Shown in pieces: positions 34,961-42,609 of a stretch of DNA of 64,000 nucleotides. Numbering within the stretch: position 1 is the first letter of the stretch; each line of letters begins with the position of its first letter. Under the pieces are notes generated by a model. It was not told where the DNA came from. It saw nothing but the letters and a program-made list of their open reading frames with translations, and searched no databases. The DNA comes from Bombella saccharophila (GTDB lineage: Bacteria > Pseudomonadota > Alphaproteobacteria > Acetobacterales > Acetobacteraceae): NCBI RefSeq assembly GCF_026385475.1, contig NZ_JANIDW010000003.1, positions 124,001 through 188,000 on the forward strand. Reading direction: 5' to 3'. The position numbers were made by a program, and so were the translations under genes.

Positions 34961-36160
34961 ATGGCTGAAGGCAAGAACACGCCAACCATTATCATTAAAA
35001 AAGAAGAGATTGTCGGTGGTGGTCATCATGGCGGCGCTTGGAAGGTTGCCTATGCTGACTTCATGACGGCGATGATGGCCTTCTTTTTGTTAATGTGGTT
35101 GTTGAATATCACGACAGATGAGCAGAAGCGCGGAATCGCTTTATTCTTTAACCCGATGGCCGATAGAACAGGCTTGGCTACGTCTAATCAAGCGTTGTTA
35201 GAGACATCACCTCTTGCAGCCCCCTCATCATTGCGGACGGTGCAGAATTCTGATCAAGAGCCACCGCCAAAGCCTGATGCGCTGGAGAGTGATCCAGAAG
35301 AGCATGCGCATGATGGTCAAGGCGATGGTAAAGGGCATGATGGTAAGGGTCAGGAAGGTATTTTGACCAATAATGGTGTCAGCATCCTTCCACCGGGGGA
35401 AGATACACATCCTGATGAAGATGACAGTAATACAGGCCGGCCTGAGATTATTCCCCTAGGGGGGCCAAAAACAGGGGCTGCGGAGAATATTGGTCAAATA
35501 GGCCAAGGTAATGCTGCTGATGTAGGGAGCGCTGGCACAGGGGTCGCAGCAAGTGCGGCCGCAGATGGTGCCTCCCCAGCGATGCAGGAAGATGATCACC
35601 TACGCCATATGGTAGAGGGGTTAAAAACAAACCTTGCGCGTGATTCTGGTCTTAATGAGCTTAAAGCTAATCTTGGCTTTAAGATGGGGACAGATGAAAT
35701 CCGTATTGAGGTGCAGGATACAGCGCATAAACCCATGTTTGATAATGGGGCTGTTGCGCCAAATAAGGATGGTCAGGCTTTATTAGAGCAGGTAGCCGCA
35801 TGGCTTGGGACATTGCCAGAGGATGTTTCTATCATCGGGGAGACAGATGGCGTGCCCTATCATTTAAAGCAGATCAATACACAAGGTTTGTCGAATTGGA
35901 CCTTATCGGAAATGAGGGCAGACCGCGTGCGGGAGTTGCTCGTACGGTCTGGTTATCCAGATAGGCGAATTAGGAGTGTGGAGGGGAGAGCTGATCGTAG
36001 TTTGGCAAACCCTGCCCATCCTGAAGCCCCAGAAAATAGACGTATTGTCTTGTTGATCCACCGCCTTCATCCGCTGCCAGCGTCCTTTGCAGAAGGTGAG
36101 GCAGGCCATGCGCCGCCTTCTCCGACGCAGGCTCCAGCACAGGGAGCAGCAGGGCGATGA
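34961..36160 (+). CDS. motB: Flagellar stator protein MotB
   Basis: The 399-residue protein has a MotB N-terminus (TIIIKKEEIVGGGHHGGAWKVAYADFMTAMM) with the proton-carrying Asp 33 in its single membrane segment (about 31-52). A long Gly/Asp/Pro linker (about 85-215) leads to a C-terminal OmpA-like domain (NWTLSEMRADRVRELLVRSGYPDRRI, ENRRIVLLIHR, in part). It precedes motA, the reverse of the usual motA-motB order. Confidence 0.95.
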   Translation: MAEGKNTPTIIIKKEEIVGGGHHGGAWKVAYADFMTAMMAFFLLMWLLNITTDEQKRGIALFFNPMADRTGLATSNQALLETSPLAAPSSLRTVQNSDQEPPPKPDALESDPEEHAHDGQGDGKGHDGKGQEGILTNNGVSILPPGEDTHPDEDDSNTGRPEIIPLGGPKTGAAENIGQIGQGNAADVGSAGTGVAASAAADGASPAMQEDDHLRHMVEGLKTNLARDSGLNELKANLGFKMGTDEIRIEVQDTAHKPMFDNGAVAPNKDGQALLEQVAAWLGTLPEDVSIIGETDGVPYHLKQINTQGLSNWTLSEMRADRVRELLVRSGYPDRRIRSVEGRADRSLANPAHPEAPENRRIVLLIHRLHPLPASFAEGEAGHAPPSPTQAPAQGAAGR

Positions 36161-36211
36161 CTTTGTATCACTATCGAGCAGACCAAACAAAGCTAAGGGA
36201 GAACGGGTAAG

Positions 36212-37072
36212 ATGCTATATATAGGTGGGCTGATTTTTGCACTCTTATGCGTGTTTGGCTCTTTTGCGGCCTCAGGGGGGGCTTTGGCTCCTTTGCTGGC
36301 TTCTATGCCTTTTGAGCTTTTGACGATCCTTGGTGCGGCCATTGGTGTGTTCATTATGAGCAACAGTATGGCGGCGATGAAGTCTGTTTTTGGTTATTTG
36401 ATGCTCGTCATTAAAGGACCACGTTATGGCAGGCAGAATTATCTGGACCTTCTGGCTTTGCTCTATCGTTTGTTAAAGCAGGCGAATATGAAAGGTATTG
36501 CCTCTCTGGAAAATGACTTTGAAAGCCCAGAGGAAAGCAGCATCTTTGCTACGGCACCGTCAATTAAAGCAGATGAAAAAACGTGTGATTTGATTTGCGA
36601 TTATTTGCGGCTGATTAGTATGAACCTCGATGAAAGCCATCAACTTGATGAAATTATGGGCAGGGAGTTGAAGAAAAACCTGCATGAGGACCTCCATATT
36701 GCTGAGTCCTTTACCTCTATTTCTGATGCCTTGCCGGCTTTGGGGATTGTGGCAGCGGTGTTGGGGGTGGTGAAAACAATGGCGGCGATTAGTAAGCCCC
36801 CTGCCGTTTTGGGGGAGATGATTGCTGGGGCCTTGGTTGGGACCTTCCTTGGTGTGTTGTTGGCTTATGGTGTGGTCAGCCCTCTGGCATCACGGATGCA
36901 ATCAGTCGTGAAAATGGATAATCATTATTACGATATTATCCGCACGGTGTTAGTGGCCTTTGTACAAGGCCAGCCGCCACAAGTCTGCATTGAGATTGGC
37001 CGGAAGGCCATCCCTGAAGAACTCATGCCCGGCTTTGCAGAAGTCGATACTATGCTGACAGAGTTGGTATAA
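36212..37072 (+). CDS. motA: Flagellar stator protein MotA
   Basis: This 286-residue protein has four membrane segments (about 1-20, 33-52, 170-190, 203-223). It begins MLYIGGLIFALLCVFGSFAA and carries LPALGIVAAVLGVVKTM with the conserved Pro and GEMIAGALVGTFLGVLLAYGVV with the second Pro-bearing helix region. It assembles with MotB as the proton-driven stator. The stop overlaps the fliK start (TAATG). The 51-base gap after motB has a GGGAGAACGGG ribosome site. Confidence 0.96.
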   Translation: MLYIGGLIFALLCVFGSFAASGGALAPLLASMPFELLTILGAAIGVFIMSNSMAAMKSVFGYLMLVIKGPRYGRQNYLDLLALLYRLLKQANMKGIASLENDFESPEESSIFATAPSIKADEKTCDLICDYLRLISMNLDESHQLDEIMGRELKKNLHEDLHIAESFTSISDALPALGIVAAVLGVVKTMAAISKPPAVLGEMIAGALVGTFLGVLLAYGVVSPLASRMQSVVKMDNHYYDIIRTVLVAFVQGQPPQVCIEIGRKAIPEELMPGFAEVDTMLTELV

Positions 37073-39198
37073 TGTCTCTTCCTTCCCTCACTATTATGGA
37101 TTTAGCCGATACAGGGCGGGCCTCTGCGACAGTGCGGGGGGGCTCATCTACTGTTGCGCCGAAAGCGGCTTTGCCACAGGCAGGCATGACGAAGGCAAGC
37201 CCGCGTGGGGCATCGGCTGTGGCAGGGCGTAAGCAATTTGCTGCGATGTTGTCCGGTCATGATCAACATGATCAAAAGGCGCAGGATACAACACAAGAGC
37301 CGGTCCATAATTCCACAGAGGACGGGCAGCGCAACGCGCAAGATGCTCAAAGCCAGCAACAAGATCAAGGGGGTGCGGGGCATACGGCACAATCTACGTC
37401 TGCCCCGGTGCAAGGGCAGGCTCAAGCGAAGCAGGGGCAGAAAGACGGCGCGGCACAAGGGGTTGTGCAGACCCGTGAGGCCAGCGGTGAGAAGATATTA
37501 GAGGCTGAGACATTGCCTGCCAGTGCTGAGCAGATAGCACCTCATGCTGTAATGAACACTGTTGATGCTCAGGAGGATGAGCAGAAAACTGAGCGTGAAC
37601 AGCCTCACGATGATGCGTCGTCCTCAACACATATTGTCTCTGAACTTCAGGCGGCGTTGTCTTTTATATCGTTGATGCCAACAACACAGCCAGCGCAGGC
37701 ACCAACGGCGGGGACATCGTCTGCGTCCCAGCAAATGGATGAGGTGATGGGGACGGCTTCGTCCATGTCCGCAACACCAACCTTTAGTGCATCTACAGCT
37801 GTCATGGGGGGGAGTGAAACTCATTCTCTTACGCAAGCTGTAACACAGACGCTCTCTAGCTTAGCATCTATGCCTATAGGGCAGGAGCAGACGCTTGCGT
37901 CTCGTATGGCTGCTCCTATGGGGCAGAGCATGGGGCCTGCTTTGCAAGCTTTGGCTGAGATGGCCGTCACAAAGCAGCAGCCCGTTGCTTCAGCCACGGC
38001 GCAGCCTACGAGTCATGCAACGCAAATAACGGGAACAGCTTTTGCGCAGGCGATCACGGCGAGCACCGTTGCTAATGCCCCGCATGAAGGCGGACAGGCC
38101 CTCATAGCTTCATTGACGTCTTTACAAGGTGAGCCATCGTCTCATGCAATGCACTCCTCTGCTACAGTGCAGTCTATAGGGCAAGGCATGGATGCCTCTG
38201 TAAAGGCGATGAGCTTCCAACCTACCATAGCTGCGGCTGCGGCACCTTCTGTCATAAAGCCGCAGACGGCATCATTTGTTGGTACACAGAGTGATGCACA
38301 ACCGCAGGGAGCATCTGATAGTCTGTTTAGCCTCCTTGTAAAGGGAGCCTCTCAGACGGGGGGGCAGTCTTTATCATCGGGAGGAGAGCAAGGCGGAGCA
38401 GCGAATGATCATGCTGCATCAGGCCATGCCTCGCAAACGGACTTAGCTCTTTCCACTCGGGAGGATGAAACGGGCCAGAGTGGTTTGAATGTGGAGAGTC
38501 CGTCCTTTTTAGGGCTTGTCTCGTCCAATACCGGGGCGAGTACGACACAACCTACAGGAGCAGAGACGTCCACAGGTAATAATCTCTCACAGCACCAAAC
38601 GCAGCAGGGAAGTGACGAGGCAAAAGTTGCGCTTATGCCCCGTGATATCTCCACATTGAACGTGCTGCCGTCTCGTTCTCAAAACGGGCAAGCGGGGACG
38701 TTGAATATGACGGTTATGACATCGGATAATATGCCCGTGCATGTTCAGCTAAACCGCTCGGTGGAAGGGCTTTCTTCCCTCGCGTTGCAAGGTCAAGATG
38801 ATGGCACGACAGATGCGTTGCAAAAAACGCATCATATCCTTGCCCGTCAGCTTGATGATGCTGGGCTACATGCCGGGATGATGAAGATTGATATTCTTCC
38901 TACTGAGGCGGGCCAAGGTGCGCATGGGGGAGAGCAGAACATGCCCCAGCAGCAAAGCCCTAACCAAGGCCAGCATCAGGGGCAAAATCAGCAGGGTCAA
39001 GCGACGTTCCAACAGGCGGGTGGCTTTTTGGCAGGTGGTGATGGCGGGGCAAGCCATCATCAAACGGCACAGCAGCCCAAGACGGCTATGCGCCTTGGGC
39101 AAGGTGAGACGTCACAGCAAGATGACACATTTTATAACCCTACCGGGACGGCAGGGGGCGCATCTGGTGGGATGGGCCGGCTGAATATTTCAGTCTAA
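37072..39198 (+). CDS. fliK: Flagellar hook-length control protein FliK
   Basis: This is a 708-residue Gln/Ser/Thr/Ala-rich protein with long disordered repeats over the first 500 residues. Its C-terminal part (about 540-630) has the FliK core pattern (LNMTVMTSDNMPVHVQLNRSV, LARQLDDAGLHAGMMKIDIL, in part), which contacts FlhB to switch export specificity. The tail is again Gly/Gln-rich. It is longer than many FliK proteins because of the disordered part. It lies between motA and flgD. Confidence 0.85.
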   Translation: MSLPSLTIMDLADTGRASATVRGGSSTVAPKAALPQAGMTKASPRGASAVAGRKQFAAMLSGHDQHDQKAQDTTQEPVHNSTEDGQRNAQDAQSQQQDQGGAGHTAQSTSAPVQGQAQAKQGQKDGAAQGVVQTREASGEKILEAETLPASAEQIAPHAVMNTVDAQEDEQKTEREQPHDDASSSTHIVSELQAALSFISLMPTTQPAQAPTAGTSSASQQMDEVMGTASSMSATPTFSASTAVMGGSETHSLTQAVTQTLSSLASMPIGQEQTLASRMAAPMGQSMGPALQALAEMAVTKQQPVASATAQPTSHATQITGTAFAQAITASTVANAPHEGGQALIASLTSLQGEPSSHAMHSSATVQSIGQGMDASVKAMSFQPTIAAAAAPSVIKPQTASFVGTQSDAQPQGASDSLFSLLVKGASQTGGQSLSSGGEQGGAANDHAASGHASQTDLALSTREDETGQSGLNVESPSFLGLVSSNTGASTTQPTGAETSTGNNLSQHQTQQGSDEAKVALMPRDISTLNVLPSRSQNGQAGTLNMTVMTSDNMPVHVQLNRSVEGLSSLALQGQDDGTTDALQKTHHILARQLDDAGLHAGMMKIDILPTEAGQGAHGGEQNMPQQQSPNQGQHQGQNQQGQATFQQAGGFLAGGDGGASHHQTAQQPKTAMRLGQGETSQQDDTFYNPTGTAGGASGGMGRLNISV

Positions 39199-39225
39199 TC
39201 AGTTTTAGAGTGGAGGGAAAACGTC

Positions 39226-39948
39226 ATGGTTAGCGCAACGTCTAATAATCTTTTAGCCTTGCAACAAGCAGCGGATAGTGCTGCTCGTAGTGGAGCATCC
39301 TCTTTGTCCGGAGCGGGGCAGAGTGGGAGCTCTAGCACCAATACGGCCGGGGCTTTTGCCTCTATGGCCAAGAATGAGAATAACTTTCTCACATTGCTGA
39401 CAACACAGCTTAAACATCAGGACCCTAGCAGCCCGATGAATACCGAGAATATGGCCTCTCAGTTGGCTCAATTCTCCGCCGTGGAGCAGCAGGTCCAGAC
39501 GAATAACAACCTTAACACGCTTATCTCCCTTAATGAGACAGGGCAGCTTACGCAGGATAAAGGCCTTGTGGGTCGTCAGGTGAGTGTATCTGGCTCTACC
39601 TTGCCGTTGCAATCTGGCTCGGGGAGCTTGTCCTTTAAAGCAGGTGCTGGCCAAGTGGTTGGGATTTCCATTGCGAATGCTGCGGGGCAGGTGGTACGTC
39701 ATGCTGTTATGCAAGCAAATAGTGGCCAAACGTCCTGGAGTTGGGATGGTAAGGATGATAACGGCACGAGCTTGAGCGATGGGGCTTATAGCGTTGCCGT
39801 TAAGACAGTTGATAGCCGCGGTAATACGGCTGACGTTCCCTTCACAGTAAAAGGCACGGTCACAGCAGTGAAGAAAGGTAGCTCTGGGATGAATGTCATG
39901 ATGGGGGATGCAGAGGTCCCGATGACTGATATTCAAGCAGCGAGCTAA
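39226..39948 (+). CDS. flgD: Hook capping protein FlgD
   Basis: The 240-residue protein has the FlgD signature NNFLTLLTTQLKHQDPSSPMNTENMASQLAQFSAVEQQV (about 48-85, quoted in part), then a two-domain C-terminal region with Ig-like strands (QTSWSWDGKDDNGTSLSDGAYS). FlgD caps the growing hook. It follows fliK by 27 bases, a standard pairing, and a strong terminator follows it. Confidence 0.95.
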   Translation: MVSATSNNLLALQQAADSAARSGASSLSGAGQSGSSSTNTAGAFASMAKNENNFLTLLTTQLKHQDPSSPMNTENMASQLAQFSAVEQQVQTNNNLNTLISLNETGQLTQDKGLVGRQVSVSGSTLPLQSGSGSLSFKAGAGQVVGISIANAAGQVVRHAVMQANSGQTSWSWDGKDDNGTSLSDGAYSVAVKTVDSRGNTADVPFTVKGTVTAVKKGSSGMNVMMGDAEVPMTDIQAAS

Positions 39949-39972
39949 TGTGATTAAGTGATGGGATTATGG

Positions 39973-40005
39973 GGGGCTTTTCCTATGAGGAGAAGCCCCT
40001 TTGTT
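39973..40005 (+). terminator. Terminator after flgD
   Basis: GGGGCTTTTCCT and AGGAGAAGCCCC pair over 12 bases with one G-T pair, loop ATG, then TTTGTT. It follows flgD and precedes flaF, which probably has its own promoter. Confidence 0.85.
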
Positions 40006-40032
40006 AGATGAAGGGGAGGCAGTTGCTAGTCT

Positions 40033-40407
40033 ATGTATCAACATAATGCCATGAATGCTTATCGTAGTGCTGTTAGTCAGTCTCTCTCTGATAGGGAAGC
40101 TGATGCAGAATGTTTTCGCCGTTTGATAGCTGTATTAGAGAGTGTTGCTTATGAGGGCGATGTTGTTAAACGCAACCAGGCTATCGCAAAGAATCAACGG
40201 CTTTGGTCATTGATCCAACGGGCTAATGCTGTGGAAGCAGGGATGGTGGAGACAGAGGATAGGTTGCTTTTTGCTCGGATGGCTGACCAAGCGCAGCGAT
40301 ATGGTATTCGGGCGATGTTGGACCCCACATTGAGCCTTGCCCCTCTTATCGAAGCGGCCTCTAATGTGTTGGAAGGCTTAAGTTCTTTTGCTGAGGAAGA
40401 AGGCTAA
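40033..40407 (+). CDS. flaF: Flagellar biosynthesis regulator FlaF
   Basis: This 124-residue protein has the FlaF pattern: NAMNAYRSAVSQSLSDREADAECFRRL at the start, then QAIAKNQRLWSLIQRA, and DPTLSLAPLIEAASNVLEGL at the end, which parallels the family ending. FlaF works with FlbT in flagellin synthesis and export control in alphaproteobacteria. I find no flbT in the window. A terminator follows directly. Confidence 0.78.
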   Translation: MYQHNAMNAYRSAVSQSLSDREADAECFRRLIAVLESVAYEGDVVKRNQAIAKNQRLWSLIQRANAVEAGMVETEDRLLFARMADQAQRYGIRAMLDPTLSLAPLIEAASNVLEGLSSFAEEEG

Positions 40408-40411
40408 TAAA

Positions 40412-40440
40412 AAACGGGCTCCTTTTAAAGGAGCCCGTTT
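40412..40440. terminator. Bidirectional terminator after flaF
   Basis: AAACGGGCTCCTTT and AAAGGAGCCCGTTT are perfect 14-base arms around a single-base loop, with an A run upstream and T run downstream. It separates flaF from the convergent minus-strand gene at 40454. Confidence 0.9.
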
Positions 40441-40453
40441 TAGGTAAAGCCGG

Positions 40454-40864
40454 TTATGGGCTAGTGCAGTTTTGGTCCACACAGCTCCGGCTTGGGGGAG
40501 AGGGAAGATACGGGGCTTGGGATGTGATGTAGTTTCCCCACGGTGTAAAAGCTGGTGCATCCCATCCATATTGAGGAGAGGGCCGCGGGTCTTGATAAGA
40601 CCCCCAAAGCGGGCCAGCCCATGGTGCCGGACGCTCCCCAGGGCGGTAACGGTCGCGTTGCCATGTCCCAGCAAGGGATCCGGGGGGTGGTGGGGGCGGT
40701 TGTAGATGGGTAAATTCTCTCATTGGCGGCGGCGGTGGCAATGGCGGGCGGAGTAAATAAGCATTTCCGCCGTAAAAGCGTTGCGCCACAGCTGGGGATG
40801 ATAAACCCGTCATGTAGCTTAAGCAGATTAAAAATAATAAGAAAATATGTTTATATATCGCCAT
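40454..40864 (-). CDS. Hypothetical exported proline-rich protein
   Basis: This protein of 136 residues starts best at ATG 40864. The first residues form a signal peptide (MAIYKHIFLLFLICLSYM through AVA-Q), and the mature part is rich in Pro, Arg, Tyr and Trp, with two poly-Pro stretches (about residues 37-60). I do not recognise a family. It converges on flaF across a shared terminator. Its link to the flagellum is only positional. Confidence 0.5.
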   Translation of the reverse strand: MAIYKHIFLLFLICLSYMTGLSSPAVAQRFYGGNAYLLRPPLPPPPPMREFTHLQPPPPPPGSLAGTWQRDRYRPGERPAPWAGPLWGSYQDPRPSPQYGWDAPAFTPWGNYITSQAPYLPSPPSRSCVDQNCTSP

Positions 40865-41232
40865 TATCGTCCCCCTTAATAATGCATAGAATGAGCGCAA
40901 TAAGCCCTATCTGCTATATAGTTAAGGTATAATAAGACATAAAAAATTAACTGTCAGGAAATGGGGATTATTTTTGAAGAAATATGAGGCATAAATAAGG
41001 TAATCTTATGAAGATTATAGGTTTTTATAATGTAAAAACGTATTCGTGATATATTTTTTTAATGATTTTTTAAGATGTAAAAAGCTATATCTCCTTACCA
41101 TGGTTCCTCAAGAGCGGACCGATTATTCCTTTGGAGAGTTTATATCGCAACTGGCGCGCATATATTAAGGTTATGTGAGGCGATATGAATGAGACAGCCG
41201 GCCAGAGATAAGTTTTAGAAGGATTGCTTTAG
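40865..41232. other. AT-rich non-coding gap
   Basis: This 368-base stretch contains no gene I can support. A 22-codon frame from ATG 41100 lacks a ribosome site. The region is AT-rich, with GTTAAGGTATAATAAG near 40920 and ATTAAGGTTAT near 41164, both resembling the recurring motif, and probably contains promoters for the two flanking genes. Confidence 0.5.
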
Positions 41233-41484
41233 ATGCGGCGTGCTGTTGTTTCGTCTTACTCTGGGGAGGTGGAAGATCGGTTGGAGGATTTTCTGACAGA
41301 TATGCGTGGGTTAGCAGCCAATGTTACGGCGGGGTCGTCGTTGCATCATGATGATGACCAAAGCGAGGTGATTGAGTCTTCCTCCGATTCGTCTGGGCAG
41401 GACCGCCTTATGTACCATCGTGCCCGTGGGATGGGGTTAGGAATGGCTGGTATGGTGGCTTTTAGTATTGATTGTATTACGTAA
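41233..41484 (+). CDS. Small hypothetical protein
   Basis: The 83-residue frame starts at ATG 41233 after an AGAAGGA ribosome site. Its N-terminal half is mixed, the middle is Asp/Ser-rich (HHDDDQSEVIESSSDSS) and the end (GMGLGMAGMVAFSIDCIT) is weakly hydrophobic. A clear terminator follows, supporting a real transcription unit. I do not recognise it. Confidence 0.4.
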   Translation: MRRAVVSSYSGEVEDRLEDFLTDMRGLAANVTAGSSLHHDDDQSEVIESSSDSSGQDRLMYHRARGMGLGMAGMVAFSIDCIT

Positions 41485-41520
41485 TAGCCATGCGCTCATA
41501 GTATGATGGTAGCTGTTTAT

Positions 41521-41552
41521 AAGCCTGCTGAGTGTTTTCAGCAGGCTTTTTG
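41521..41552 (+). terminator. Terminator after small gene
   Basis: AAGCCTGCTGA and TCAGCAGGCTT form an 11-base-pair stem with a six-base loop and a trailing T run, 37 bases after the stop at 41484. Confidence 0.9.
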
Positions 41553-41778
41553 TTTAAAAGGCTAGTTTCATGAAAAAGACAAAGATAGCCATTTTTTTGT
41601 CTTTTTCACTTTGTATGGTCCTTCTCAGAAAGGATTGTTATACGTTCTCTTAAGAAGGGTTTTACCACTCTCACCCGAGAGGAAGCTGTTAAAAGGTCTT
41701 GTGGTCAAACGTGTAACAATCTTTTAATAAGACAAATAGGGTAGGTTGAGGCAGAGTCGGTTGAAGGAGGCGGGACAT
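41553..41778 (+). promoter_or_regulatory. Structured leader before the MucR-like gene
   Basis: The 226-base gap has an AT-rich inverted repeat (AAAAAGACAAA 41573-41583 with TTTGTCTTTTT 41596-41606) and a second pair CCTTCT/AGAAGG further on. A 27-codon frame (ATG 41570 to TAA 41651-41653) with a hydrophobic centre overlaps the first repeat. It could be an autoregulated promoter or a leader peptide; the sequence does not decide. Confidence 0.35.
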
Positions 41779-42483
41779 ATGACACAAGCAAAAGGCAGTT
41801 TTATTGAGAAGGGGATTGGACGGCTTTTGTCGCGCCTTCAGCAGGAGTTCCTTCCTTCTCAGACGTTGAATGATATTGTCGGACAAGCAGAGCAGTTGCG
41901 GGGGATGACAGAGATATTATTGAATCTCTCGCGGCAATATCCAGAGCGAGCTAGCACGGTATTGAATGTCCTTTTCGGGTTGGTTGATCTTGGTGTTATT
42001 CACGATATGAATAGCGCATCAGGTGAGATTACACGTCTTGCCCAAAAGATGACGACGGTCCTTCCTGCTGAGCAAGGGGGAGTAGACGATGCTTTTGCGG
42101 GTTTTGCCGCTTTAGCCACGGGGCAGCATAGTAAGGTTGCTGGGGTGGGTAGTCATTTTGTGCAAGGCATGTCGCCAGAGGTTAAAGAAAAGCCTGGGCA
42201 GTGGATTGCAAACCGGGATGAGCCTTATTGTTCCCCTCAGGAATCTGTTTTCCATGATGAGATTATTTGCCTGCATTGCGGTGGTGCATTTAGCATGTTG
42301 AAACGCCATATTGAGCGACAACATCGGCAAAGCCCTGAAGGGTATCGTGTTTATTGGGGGTTAGCACCAGATTACCCAATGGCATGTGAGAGTTATTCCA
42401 CCATGAAGAAGTTAGAGGCTTCGCGCACGGGGTTAGGTCATTATGACCGAAAGAAAAAGGGCCCTTCTCGCATTAAGGCATGA
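41779..42483 (+). CDS. MucR/Ros-family zinc-finger regulator with extended N-terminus
   Basis: This 234-residue protein starts at ATG 41779 behind AAGGAGG (41764-41770 region). Residues 160-220 match the MucR/Ros C-terminal domain: IICLHCGGAFSMLKRHIERQH with a Cys164-Cys167-His177-His182 site, then SPEGYRVYWGLAPDYPM and GLG. MucR proteins bind AT-rich DNA and often control motility and surface genes. Typical members are about 140 residues; here there is a 150-residue N-terminal extension of mostly helical sequence (FIEKGIGRLLSRLQQEF..., LNLSRQYPERASTVLNVLFGLVDLG) of unknown function. It sits in front of flgE's convergent terminator, so control of flagellar genes is a reasonable inference. Confidence 0.78.
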   Translation: MTQAKGSFIEKGIGRLLSRLQQEFLPSQTLNDIVGQAEQLRGMTEILLNLSRQYPERASTVLNVLFGLVDLGVIHDMNSASGEITRLAQKMTTVLPAEQGGVDDAFAGFAALATGQHSKVAGVGSHFVQGMSPEVKEKPGQWIANRDEPYCSPQESVFHDEIICLHCGGAFSMLKRHIERQHRQSPEGYRVYWGLAPDYPMACESYSTMKKLEASRTGLGHYDRKKKGPSRIKA

Positions 42484-42545
42484 TGGCCGCGCTTATGTCT
42501 TTGCCTTGGGTGTGATGTGTGTTGTTTGGGGAGTGAGCAACACTA

Positions 42546-42581
42546 AAAAAGGCGCGGAGCTTTATGCTGCCGCGCCTTTTT
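42546..42581. terminator. Bidirectional terminator between MucR-like gene and flgE
   Basis: AAAAAGGCGCGG and CCGCGCCTTTTT are perfect 12-base arms with a 12-base loop, between the convergent ends of the regulator gene and flgE. Confidence 0.92.
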
Positions 42582-42609
42582 ATTGACGAAGAGACTATTT
42601 GAGAAAGTC

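Noticed and set aside
41100-41168. A 22-codon frame starting at ATG 41100.
   Set aside because: It has no ribosome site and no recognisable content.
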